Virus record (IMG/VR): IMGVR_UViG_3300025127_000307
Coordinates: 1-22,653 of that record
DNA length: 22,653 nt
Strand: one strand, 5' to 3'
Origin: a virus
Shown one piece after another: positions 7,464-15,032 of this stretch. Numbering within the stretch: the stretch's first letter is position 1; each line of letters starts with the position of its first letter. The position numbers and the translations under genes are program-made. The notes under the pieces are model-generated. The model searched no databases. It worked only from the letters and a program-made list of their open reading frames with translations, and was not told where the DNA came from.

Positions 7464-8543
7464 ATGGCTTATAGTTCGATTACAAAACCAAGTGATTATT
7501 TTAATACCATCACCTATACAGGAAATGATACAGATGGAAGAACCATAACAGGAGTTGGTTTTCAACCTGATTGGACTTGGGTTAAAGCTAGAAGTAATGC
7601 ATTTTCAGATTATATTATTGATGCTATTAGATATGATAGTGGTTCATCTAAATATTTAAAATTAGATTCTTCTGGAACTGCTGCAGAGGAAACACCTGGT
7701 GCTGCAGGTTGGATTTCAACATTAAATGCAGATGGTTATGTATGTAAAAATGGAACATCTAACACAAATAACTGTAATGAAAATAGTGTAACTTATGTTG
7801 CATGGAATTGGTTGGCTGGAAATGGAACTGCCTCAAATTCCGATGGAGGAACATCATCAACTGTATCTGTAAATACTACTGCTGGACTTAGTATTGTTGG
7901 GTGGTCTGGCGCAGGATCGGCTACTACTGTGGGGCACGGATTGGGAGTAGCACCTAAAGTAGTATTAGTAAAAAATAGAAGTGAAGTTTATGGTTGGCAA
8001 ATGTATCATGAATCTCTTGGAAATGGAAAATATGTATCTCTAAATAGCACAGATGCGGTAGCTACTTCTTCACAATCTTGGAATGATACCTCACCAACAT
8101 CTTCTGTATTTTCTGTTGGAGCTAGTGATTCAAATAATAAAAGTGGAAACAATATAATTGCATATTGCTTCGCAGAAAAACAAGGCTATTCAAAATTTGG
8201 AAGCTACACAGGAAATGGTGGCACAGATGGAACATTTATTTATACAGGATTTAAACCAGCTTGGGTGATGGCAAAAAGAACAGATTCATCTAGTTCAGGA
8301 GCATGGGTTATGTGGGATAACAAAAGAAGCACATTTAATCCATGTGATGAATATTTGGTAGCCAACACAAGTGATGCAGAGAGTACAACTGGCACTCCAA
8401 TAGATATATTTTCAAATGGATGGAAGCCAGGATCAGCAGGAGCTTGCAATATATCAGGTGGATCATTTATATATCTGGCTTTTGCAGAAAACCCATTTGT
8501 GGGTAATGATTCTGGGACCGCGGTGCCAGTAACGGCTAGATAA
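7464..8543 (+). CDS. Three-repeat (DUF7483-like) fibre protein, copy 2 (359 aa)
   Basis: Paralogue of 4886-5920 with the same three internal repeats, at about residues 13-117, 140-239 and 240-342. The cores are GFQPDWTWVK, GVAPKVVLVK and GFKPAWVMAK; the repeat ends are YVAWNWLAG, IIAYCFAEKQG and FIYLAFAENPF. It ends in TAR like copy 1. The ATG is five bases after the TAA of the previous gene (7456-7458) and in a different frame, so no read-through fusion is possible here, unlike copy 1. There is no clear Shine-Dalgarno sequence in the short AAATT gap, so translation probably depends on ribosomes arriving from the gene upstream. A host-recognition role is inferred. Confidence 0.65.
   Translation: MAYSSITKPSDYFNTITYTGNDTDGRTITGVGFQPDWTWVKARSNAFSDYIIDAIRYDSGSSKYLKLDSSGTAAEETPGAAGWISTLNADGYVCKNGTSNTNNCNENSVTYVAWNWLAGNGTASNSDGGTSSTVSVNTTAGLSIVGWSGAGSATTVGHGLGVAPKVVLVKNRSEVYGWQMYHESLGNGKYVSLNSTDAVATSSQSWNDTSPTSSVFSVGASDSNNKSGNNIIAYCFAEKQGYSKFGSYTGNGGTDGTFIYTGFKPAWVMAKRTDSSSSGAWVMWDNKRSTFNPCDEYLVANTSDAESTTGTPIDIFSNGWKPGSAGACNISGGSFIYLAFAENPFVGNDSGTAVPVTAR
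8172..8202 (+). repeat. 31-bp near-identical repeat, second copy
   Basis: It matches 5555-5585 with one mismatch and encodes AEKQGYSKFG in copy 2 of the three-repeat protein. Confidence 0.7.
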
Positions 8544-8588
8544 ATAGCTATGGACAATAAATATAAAATATAATAAAAGGAGAACAAC

Positions 8589-9179
8589 ATGTATGCAAAA
8601 GTAGAAAATAATCAGATCGTAAGAGCAAACTCTAGTCTTGGAGCATTCGGCATACCAATCAGTTCAACTGTGGCCGAAAGAGAGGCTCAGGGCGTTTATG
8701 AGATCATATACGATAATACAAATCTAAAAGATTCAAGATACTATTGGAATGGTGCAGAGTCTATGGTATTTGCAAATAATGCTGTCACTGCAAGTTATGC
8801 ACCAGCGACAGGCAAAGACGTAGAAGATAAAAATGCAGTTGATGAAGATGGTAATAATGTTCTAGATGAAGACGGTAATCAGATGATTATCAAAGGTCTA
8901 AAAACTATATTTAAAGAAGAAGTAAAGGCACAGGCTAAAAATTTATTATCATCAAGTGACTGGTATGTAATTAGAAAAGCAGAAGATGCTGGATCTACAA
9001 TACCTGCTGACATAGCTACTTACAGAGCAGCTGTTAGAACCAGATCTAATGAGATGGAAACAGCGATCGATGGTGCAGCTGATGCAGCGGCTATGGAAGT
9101 TTTGTATACATATACCAATACAGGAACAGAAGAGAGCCCTGTTTATACTAGACCTTTGGGTGAGTGGCCTAAACTTTAA
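8589..9179 (+). CDS. Putative tail-fibre assembly chaperone-like protein (196 aa)
   Basis: It starts at ATG 8589, six bases after a good ribosome site (AAAGGAG, 8576-8582). The N-terminal half (MYAKVENNQIVRANSSLGAF) resembles the first strands of small fibre-associated proteins. Residues 84-98 carry two DEDGN boxes that look like calcium-loop fragments. The C-terminal helix-rich part (about 107-160) contains SSDWYVIRKAEDAG, then IPADIATYRAAVRTRSNEM, a signature shared by phage proteins annotated as fibre assembly or DUF4376-type. In those families the gene follows the fibre gene, as it does here. The function (helping fold or trimerise the fibres encoded just upstream) is inferred; it may instead be a structural component. 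Confidence 0.5.
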   Translation: MYAKVENNQIVRANSSLGAFGIPISSTVAEREAQGVYEIIYDNTNLKDSRYYWNGAESMVFANNAVTASYAPATGKDVEDKNAVDEDGNNVLDEDGNQMIIKGLKTIFKEEVKAQAKNLLSSSDWYVIRKAEDAGSTIPADIATYRAAVRTRSNEMETAIDGAADAAAMEVLYTYTNTGTEESPVYTRPLGEWPKL

Positions 9180-9220
9180 TAGTCTTTAAAGATATTGCTT
9201 CTCCATAAAAACTAATATAG

Positions 9221-9242
9221 AACCTAAAAAGGTAGGTTTTTT
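9221..9242 (+). terminator. Weak hairpin with T-run before the nozzle gene
   Basis: AACCT (9221-9225) can pair with AGGTT (9234-9238), inside a run of six T (9237-9242) that ends directly at the ATG of the next gene. The stem is short and A+T-rich. The same bases include GGTAGG (9231-9236), which would be the ribosome site of the 9243 gene, so it may be a read-through attenuator or simply the leader of that gene. Confidence 0.25.
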
Positions 9243-11426
9243 ATGTTACAAAAAATAGGTTTTGCACCAGGAATCAATAAACAGATCACAGCAACAGGAG
9301 CAGAGAGTCAGTGGATTGACTGTGATAATGTTAGGTTTAGATATGGCACACCTGAAAAAATAGGTGGTTGGAAACAATTGGGAGACGATGCTCTTACTGG
9401 TGCAGGTAGAGGACTTCATCATTTTGTAAATAGTTCAGCTAGAAAGTATGCTATCATCGGCACAAACAGGATTTTATATGCATTTTCTGGTGGTGTGTTT
9501 TATGACATACATCCGATTAAATCTACAACAACGCTTACAAGTGCATTCACCACGACCAACGGATCAACATCTGTTACAATAACTTTTAGTGGAGATCATG
9601 GTATATCAGCACAAGATATAATTTTATTAGATACTTTCTCTTCAATTACTGATTCTAATTTTGCAGCTGCAGATTTTAATAATAAAAAATTCATGGTGAC
9701 TACTGTCCCTAATGCTACAACTATCACAATTACAATGCCATCAGCAGAGTCAGGATCTGGTGCAACAACATCAGGTGGGATTAGAGTTCAACATTATTAT
9801 CCTGTAGGACCAGCTGTACAGGCAAAAGGTTTTGGTTGGTCACTTGGAACTTGGGGTGGTGAGGTTGCAGGAGAACCAACAACAACTTTATCTGCAGCAA
9901 TAAACTCCTCAACAACAACTGGTATTACATTAGCAGATGTATCACAATTCCCAGATACAGGTACAAATTTTATAAAAGTAGGAACAGAAGAAATATCTTA
10001 TACAGGCATTAGCACGTCTAATGAATTAACAGGTGTTACAAGAGAAGTCAGAGGTACAACTGCTGCATCACATGGTGCAGGAGATGCAGTCACTAGCACT
10101 ACAAACTTTGTGGCCTGGGGTGAGGCAGCATCAGGTGATTTAGTATTAGAACCTGGTATGTGGTCACTTGATAATTTTGGTGACAAGGCAATCTGTCTAA
10201 TACATGATAGTGCTGTATTTGAATGGAACTCTGCAGCAGCAGATGCAACATCAAACAGAGCTACAATTATAACTGGTGCACCCACTGCATCAAGACACAT
10301 GTTAGTATCTACACCAGACAGACACTTAGTATTCTTTGGAACAGAAACAACGATTGGAGATACATCAACACAAGATGATATGTTTATAAGATTCTCTGAT
10401 CAGGAAGATATAAATACCTACACACCTACAGCAACCAATACAGCTGGTACACAAAGACTGGCTGACGGATCACAGATCAGAGGAGCGATTAGAGGTAGAG
10501 ATTCAATTCTTGTTTGGACTGACACAGCTTTATTTACTATGCGTTTCGTTGGTCAACCATTTACATTTGCATTCGCACAGGTTGGAACACACTGTGGACT
10601 TGTTGGACAGAATGCTTGTGTTGAAGTTGATGGTGCTGCATATTGGATGTCAGAGAATGGTTTCTTTAGATATGCTGGTAAATTAGAATCACTACCATGT
10701 TTGGTAGAGGATCACGTTTATGATAATATAAATCTAGAGTCTGGTAATCAGATGGTATCAGCAGGTCTAAACAATTTGTTTGGTGAGGTTATGTGGTTTT
10801 ATCCAACGACTGGATCTAGTGTCGTAAATAGAATGGTCTGTTATAATTATTTTGATTCAGCACCACAGAGACCAGTATGGACTGTGGGCACGCTTGCTAG
10901 AACAATGTGGCAGGACTCCGCAGTATTTGGTAGCCCACATGCAACAGAATACACTGCTGGTAATGATTCATCTTTTGATGTTGTGGGCAACACAGAGGGT
11001 AGAACAATATACTATCAACATGAAACAGGGACAGATCAGGTTCAAGGTGGATCAACTACGGCTATTGTTGCAAGTATATCTTCTGGGGATTTTGATATAA
11101 GTCAGAGAAGAAGTGTAACTGGTCAAACGACTGGAACAGCAGATCTTAGAGGAGATGGTGAATTTATAATGAAGATAAGAAGGTTTATACCTGATTTTAT
11201 ATCACAGACTGGCAACACACAGGTGACACTACAATTAAGAGATTTTCCAAATGATAGTCAGGCTAGTTCTGCACTAGGACCATTTACCGTATCATCATCT
11301 ACTAAAAAAGTGGATACACGTGCAAGAGCAAGAGCTATTGCATTAAAAATAGCTAATACAACAACTAATCAAAGTTGGAAACTAGGCACCTTTAGATTAG
11401 ACATACAACCGGATGGTAGACGATAA
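9243..11426 (+). CDS. Tail nozzle/stabilisation-like structural protein (727 aa)
   Basis: It starts with GFAPGINKQITATGAESQWIDCDNVRFRYG (quoted here only in part: residues 6-19 and 23-35), then GGW and RGLHHFVNSSARKYAIIGT, then LYAFSGGVFYDIHPI. This opening is typical of large podovirus tail proteins annotated as stabilisation or nozzle proteins, which are beta-propeller-like and sit at the distal tail. Two beta insertions interrupt it: about 100-168 (Thr-rich, with FSGDHGISAQDIILLD) and about 213-290 (QFPDTGTNFIKVGTEEISY, then LTGVTREVRG). After them come WSLDNFGDKAICLIHDS and a long beta region with LVWTDTALFTMRF and AAYWMSENGFFRYAG, each a propeller-blade-like strand pattern. The C-terminus (from about 650) has a basic, strand-rich end. 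It stops one base into the next ATG. Confidence 0.6.
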   Translation: MLQKIGFAPGINKQITATGAESQWIDCDNVRFRYGTPEKIGGWKQLGDDALTGAGRGLHHFVNSSARKYAIIGTNRILYAFSGGVFYDIHPIKSTTTLTSAFTTTNGSTSVTITFSGDHGISAQDIILLDTFSSITDSNFAAADFNNKKFMVTTVPNATTITITMPSAESGSGATTSGGIRVQHYYPVGPAVQAKGFGWSLGTWGGEVAGEPTTTLSAAINSSTTTGITLADVSQFPDTGTNFIKVGTEEISYTGISTSNELTGVTREVRGTTAASHGAGDAVTSTTNFVAWGEAASGDLVLEPGMWSLDNFGDKAICLIHDSAVFEWNSAAADATSNRATIITGAPTASRHMLVSTPDRHLVFFGTETTIGDTSTQDDMFIRFSDQEDINTYTPTATNTAGTQRLADGSQIRGAIRGRDSILVWTDTALFTMRFVGQPFTFAFAQVGTHCGLVGQNACVEVDGAAYWMSENGFFRYAGKLESLPCLVEDHVYDNINLESGNQMVSAGLNNLFGEVMWFYPTTGSSVVNRMVCYNYFDSAPQRPVWTVGTLARTMWQDSAVFGSPHATEYTAGNDSSFDVVGNTEGRTIYYQHETGTDQVQGGSTTAIVASISSGDFDISQRRSVTGQTTGTADLRGDGEFIMKIRRFIPDFISQTGNTQVTLQLRDFPNDSQASSALGPFTVSSSTKKVDTRARARAIALKIANTTTNQSWKLGTFRLDIQPDGRR

Positions 11427-12061
11427 TGAGTGTATTAAATAGAGATGTGTTTAATGAATATAATTTAAATTATGATCCAGTAGGTTTAAGAAATATTTCA
11501 TTACCAGATTCTTTTTTTACTCCTGCTTTTGCACCAGAGCCAGATGACATAGAGGCTATAATAGAGGCTAGGAAAAACAGAGATATTTTAAATAGGCAAG
11601 GTTTATTATCTTTGGATGATGCAGGACTTACTATAAGTCCGTATGAAGAATTTACAGAAGTAGCTAAACCAGGATTAAATATAGATTTTGCAAGACAATT
11701 GGGATCAAGTGCTCTTGGTTTATTAACAGCTAATCCTATTGTTGGATTATTAGCTAGAGGTATAGGTGCTCTTGGAGATAGATTTGATTTACCAGGAAGA
11801 GTAGGTGGTGCTGATCTAAGAGGAGATACAGGTTTTGATACGTTTAGACGATCAACTAGTCTTGCAGATTTTTTTCAAAGACGAAGAGATAAAAAAGCAA
11901 GAGAAGAGGCTGCAAGAATAGGTGCAGCAAAACAAAAAGCAATAATTGCAGGCCAACAAGTAGATACTGGAGGAGGTCCGGGAAGTAGACCTGGAGGTTT
12001 TGGAGAAGGTGCAGGTGATTTTAGCCCTTCAGACCCAACAGCAACAGAAGGTAGTTTCTAA
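11426..12061 (+). CDS. Putative internal virion protein (211 aa)
   Basis: The function is not recognised. It begins by one-base overlap (TAATG) with the nozzle-like gene. Residues 92-116 form a glycine/alanine-rich hydrophobic stretch (ALGLLTANPIVGLLARGIGA) that could insert in a membrane. It is followed by a basic helix at about 150-170 (QRRRDKKAREEAARIGAAKQ) and a glycine/proline-rich, disordered C-terminus (DTGGGPGSRPGGFGEGAG). This mix of short amphipathic, basic and disordered segments is typical of phage proteins ejected with the genome. That role is inferred from these properties and from its position at the start of the ejection-gene block. Confidence 0.5.
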   Translation: MSVLNRDVFNEYNLNYDPVGLRNISLPDSFFTPAFAPEPDDIEAIIEARKNRDILNRQGLLSLDDAGLTISPYEEFTEVAKPGLNIDFARQLGSSALGLLTANPIVGLLARGIGALGDRFDLPGRVGGADLRGDTGFDTFRRSTSLADFFQRRRDKKAREEAARIGAAKQKAIIAGQQVDTGGGPGSRPGGFGEGAGDFSPSDPTATEGSF

Positions 12062-12225
12062 TGGCAAAGATAGTACAAGTATTAACAAGACCAAGTAAAG
12101 AATATGATTTGTTTACAGCAGAGGCACAGGTCAGAGATCTTGATGCAATTGTAGAAAAATTGAATACAACGTTTCAACAGGAATTAAAAGATGAGGTAGA
12201 GGCATTTAACTTCTTTTTACAATAA
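12061..12225 (+). CDS. Small acidic helical phage protein (54 aa)
   Basis: A 54-codon gene with one-base overlaps at both ends (TAATG at 12059-12063 and 12223-12227). The product starts MAKIVQVLTRPSKEYDLFTA and ends DEVEAFNFFLQ. Most of it (residues 18-52) can form one charged amphipathic helix. No family is recognised. The exact stop/start packing on both sides and codon use like its neighbours argue that it is translated. Confidence 0.65.
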   Translation: MAKIVQVLTRPSKEYDLFTAEAQVRDLDAIVEKLNTTFQQELKDEVEAFNFFLQ

Positions 12226-12566
12226 TGGCTAATAGTTTTATAAATAAAAAAGCAGACCTAACTACAACAGATCTAACAACACTATACACGGTGCCTAGTT
12301 TTAAGACAGCTGTCGTTAAATCATTGTTAGTATCCGAGGATGCCGGATCAGGGACCACGATAACAGTAACATTGGTTGATGCTAGTGGTAATATATTTAG
12401 TTTATTTAAAACAAAAACCATATCGGGTAACGCTACAACAGAACTTTTATCTCAGCCTCTTGTAATGGAGGAAAGTGAGATACTTAAAGTACAGGCTGGT
12501 GACGCGAATGAGCTGCACGTCATAGCTTCAATATTAGAAATACAGCCAAGAGAGGTAACATCATAG
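12225..12566 (+). CDS. Small beta-rich virion protein (113 aa), paralogue of the 3003 gene
   Basis: An all-beta pattern: TTLYTVPSFKTAVVKSLLVS, then GTTITVTLVDASGN, then KTISGNATTELLSQPLVMEE, then EILKVQAGDANELHVIASIL. The order and spacing of these elements match the 3003-3395 product, which suggests a duplicated fold used at two places in the particle. It is joined to its neighbours by TAATG at the start and TAGTG at the end. No enzyme motif is seen. It could be a head-decoration or tail-connector protein; function not established. Confidence 0.6.
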   Translation: MANSFINKKADLTTTDLTTLYTVPSFKTAVVKSLLVSEDAGSGTTITVTLVDASGNIFSLFKTKTISGNATTELLSQPLVMEESEILKVQAGDANELHVIASILEIQPREVTS

Positions 12567-12736
12567 TGAGAGTAATAGAACCAAAAGAAGTGATAGAAGA
12601 GATTTATAACCTTAGAACAGGTGAAAAATACAAGAATGATGAGGAATGGAAGGCAAAAGGCATACCTGAATCAGAGATAAGAAAAGATGTCAGGGTTATT
12701 ATGCCGAGCCTTGATTTATTTGGAGAAACAAAATAA
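12566..12736 (+). CDS. Small hypothetical protein with GTG start (56 aa)
   Basis: The frame starts with GTG at 12566, whose G is the last base of the preceding TAG (TAGTG), and runs to TAA at 12734-12736. The product has RVIEPKEVIEEIYNLRTGEK near the N-terminus, a WKAKGIPESEIRKDVRV middle and an IMPSLDLFGETK end, soluble and charged. No function is recognised; I believe similar short genes occur at this position in related marine phages, but that is from memory. Without it there would be a 180-base unexplained gap in a densely packed region, which supports it. Confidence 0.6.
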   Translation: MRVIEPKEVIEEIYNLRTGEKYKNDEEWKAKGIPESEIRKDVRVIMPSLDLFGETK

Positions 12737-12745
12737 GATAGTACG

Positions 12746-14080
12746 ATGGCGATATCTAGAATGCAACAACCCAGACAGATGTACGGACTTGGAAGCTTTG
12801 TTAAAAAAGTTACAAGAAAAGTTACTAGGCCTATAACTAAGGTAGCTAAGAAAATAGTGCCAAAAGAAATAGCGGGTATTATGAGAGTTGCTGCACCTTT
12901 CTTGCCACCAGGATATAGAGAAGCAGCATACTTATTGGGAACAGCGAGACAGACTGGTAGAATTAGTCCTGTAGATTTAGCATTAGCCGCTGCACCTACA
13001 TTTTTTGAAAAAACACAAACTGGACAAAATTTATCTACTTCATTTAAAGGGACAAGAGCAGGAGAATTTTTATTAGGTAAAGCACCTCCAAGTTTAGATG
13101 CAGCCATGGCTGGAGAGGCAGGAACAACTGGTTTATTGGGAACGGGTGGTGAATTATTTCAGTTTGGAGAAGGTATGGGTCCAGCAGCTTTTAGAGATCA
13201 AACTAAATTAGGTAGTCTGTTATTAGGTGGTAAAGAACCAGGAACTTTTAGTAAATCTAAATTAGCAGGTTTAGGAATAGGGACGCTATCATTGGTAACA
13301 GCTGCTGAAACACCAAGAGAAGCAGGAATAGCACTGGCCAACCAAACAGGAAATCCTGAAGATCGTGCTAGAGGTGAAGAATTATTTTCATTAATAAAAC
13401 CAGAATTATTTAGGGTTCCAGAAAGATTTAGATTACCTGTACCAGCAGCTAATGGTGGTTTAATGAGAACTAATTATGCAATAGGTAGTGAAGATCCAAA
13501 ACCTGTAAATCCTTTTGGACCAAAACCAACAGGACCTGTATTACCAGAAGAAGATAAACCATTTAGACCAAAACCATTAAAACCTATAAAAATGTCTGAA
13601 GACAATGAAGAAAACATGATGATGGCTGGTATGGATAGAAAGATGGCAGCCCAAATGTTAGCAGATGAATTAGCTGAAGAAGAATTTGGCATGGATTTTT
13701 ATGACCTTGATATACGAACACAAATGAAAATATATCAAATAGCATTAGATATGATTGATGAAGGAGGTGGTAATGCTATGGGTGGACTACCAAATAACAG
13801 AATGAATTTTGCTCTTGGAACAAAACCCACTGCTGAAGAAAGTGGTCTAGGAGGGCTTCCAATTGAAGCAGATATGAGGTATACTGGTGGCTTCATGCCA
13901 TACGGCGCAAAAGAAAAAGCCGATGACGTGCCTGCTAGATTAAGCAAAAACGAATTTGTATTTACTGCCGATGCTGTGAGAGCAGCGGGTGGTGGTAGTG
14001 TCAACAAAGGTGCTAAAAGAATGTATCAAACTATGAAACAATTAGAAGCAAAACCTGAAGCGAAAGGAATGATGGCATAA
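12746..14080 (+). CDS. Putative ejection/internal virion protein (444 aa)
   Basis: The N-terminal 60 residues combine a strongly basic helix (SFVKKVTRKVTRPITKVAKK, 17-36) with a hydrophobic proline-containing stretch (APFLPPGYREAAYLLG). The middle is glycine-rich, and 245-282 is a proline/lysine linker. An acidic helical segment follows (about 283-340). A motif GGLMRTNYAIG (237-247), repeated as NRMNFALG (351-358), resembles ones in the 15033 gene. The C-terminus (394-430: DVPARLSKNEFVFTADAVRA, then GAKRMYQTMKQLE) is a signature of many uncultured marine phage proteins. The role in genome ejection or internal core is inferred. The ATG has no good ribosome site at normal spacing (GGAG at 12722-12725 is 20 bases away). 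Confidence 0.5.
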   Translation: MAISRMQQPRQMYGLGSFVKKVTRKVTRPITKVAKKIVPKEIAGIMRVAAPFLPPGYREAAYLLGTARQTGRISPVDLALAAAPTFFEKTQTGQNLSTSFKGTRAGEFLLGKAPPSLDAAMAGEAGTTGLLGTGGELFQFGEGMGPAAFRDQTKLGSLLLGGKEPGTFSKSKLAGLGIGTLSLVTAAETPREAGIALANQTGNPEDRARGEELFSLIKPELFRVPERFRLPVPAANGGLMRTNYAIGSEDPKPVNPFGPKPTGPVLPEEDKPFRPKPLKPIKMSEDNEENMMMAGMDRKMAAQMLADELAEEEFGMDFYDLDIRTQMKIYQIALDMIDEGGGNAMGGLPNNRMNFALGTKPTAEESGLGGLPIEADMRYTGGFMPYGAKEKADDVPARLSKNEFVFTADAVRAAGGGSVNKGAKRMYQTMKQLEAKPEAKGMMA

Positions 14081-15030
14081 TGGCTGAAACAGTAACACAG
14101 ATACAACAAGCACCAGATTATTTAAGACCTGGTATAGAACAATTTTTAAGCGCTGCTACACAACAAGCAGTTGATCCAATTGATACATCCAAATTTGCAC
14201 CATCCGTAGTTGGATTAGGTGCATTACAACAACGAGCACAACAACAAGCAGCAACACAGGCTGGTCTCGGCACATTACAATTTGATCCTACAACAGGAGC
14301 GGTCTCAGGTGTAACAGGAACAGGAGTTGCAGGGTTCCAACCGTTTTTAACAGATGCACAAACTACTTTAGCTGGTGTATCACCAATGATAGCACAAGCA
14401 GCAACTAGAACAGGTCCTACTGCATTTCAAGCTTTTGAATCACCGTATCAGACAGCAGTTAGAGATGCCACGCTTGCACAATTTGATGAACAGGCAAAGG
14501 CAAGGAGACAAGGTATCAGAGATCAAGCAGCTACATTAGGTGCGTTAGGAGCTGGTAGAACAGGTGTTCAATTATCAGAGTATGATAGAAAGTCTGATAT
14601 GGACAGGGCGTTATTACAAGCACAATTAAATCAGGCAGGATTCACACAGGCCAATCAATTAGCAGCACAAGCATTTCAACAACAAGGACAATTAGCAGGA
14701 TTACAATCAGGACTTGCTAATCAACAATTAGGTTTAGCTCAAATACAACCACAGTTAGCAGCAGGTGCAATAGGCATGGCACAAGGTCTAGGACAATCCG
14801 ATCTGGCGTTTAGACAGGCTATACAGGATGCACAGACACAAGCTAATAGAATGGCTGCGTTTGAACCGATTGATAGACTAGCAAGATTTGGACAAGGATT
14901 AACGGGAGTAGGTGGCATGTTAGGATCAGTGCAAACTCAGACAGGACCATCAGCACCGGTTCAAAGTCCACTGGCAGGAGCATTACAAGCAGGTATAGGA
15001 GCATTTAGTTTAGGTAAACTATTTGGATAA
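14080..15030 (+). CDS. Gln/Ala-rich putative internal virion protein (316 aa)
   Basis: It starts by TAATG overlap. The product is rich in Gln and Ala with long helical segments. It opens with QQAPDYLRPGIEQFLSAA, has an arginine-rich central helix (AQFDEQAKARRQGIRDQAA, about 138-156) next to GALGAGRTG, and then repeated short phrases such as NQLAAQAFQQQGQLAG and ANQQLGLAQIQPQLAAG (about 190-228), and ends in a glycine-rich hydrophobic tail (ALQAGIGAFSLGKLFG). This resembles internal core proteins of T7-like phages (gp14/gp15 position) in composition and place, not demonstrably in sequence. A DNA-ejection role is inferred. Confidence 0.5.
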   Translation: MAETVTQIQQAPDYLRPGIEQFLSAATQQAVDPIDTSKFAPSVVGLGALQQRAQQQAATQAGLGTLQFDPTTGAVSGVTGTGVAGFQPFLTDAQTTLAGVSPMIAQAATRTGPTAFQAFESPYQTAVRDATLAQFDEQAKARRQGIRDQAATLGALGAGRTGVQLSEYDRKSDMDRALLQAQLNQAGFTQANQLAAQAFQQQGQLAGLQSGLANQQLGLAQIQPQLAAGAIGMAQGLGQSDLAFRQAIQDAQTQANRMAAFEPIDRLARFGQGLTGVGGMLGSVQTQTGPSAPVQSPLAGALQAGIGAFSLGKLFG

Positions 15031-15032
15031 AT

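Noticed and set aside
3428-8543. Diversity-generating retroelement acting on the duplicated fibre genes
   Set aside because: No reverse transcriptase gene, and no template/variable repeat pair with adenine-biased differences was seen in the window; the two copies differ at all kinds of positions.
8569-8574. Perfect TATAAT as a promoter -10 box
   Set aside because: No -35-like hexamer at 16-18 bases, and the start of transcription would fall within the ribosome site of the 8589 gene; such strings are expected in A+T-rich DNA.
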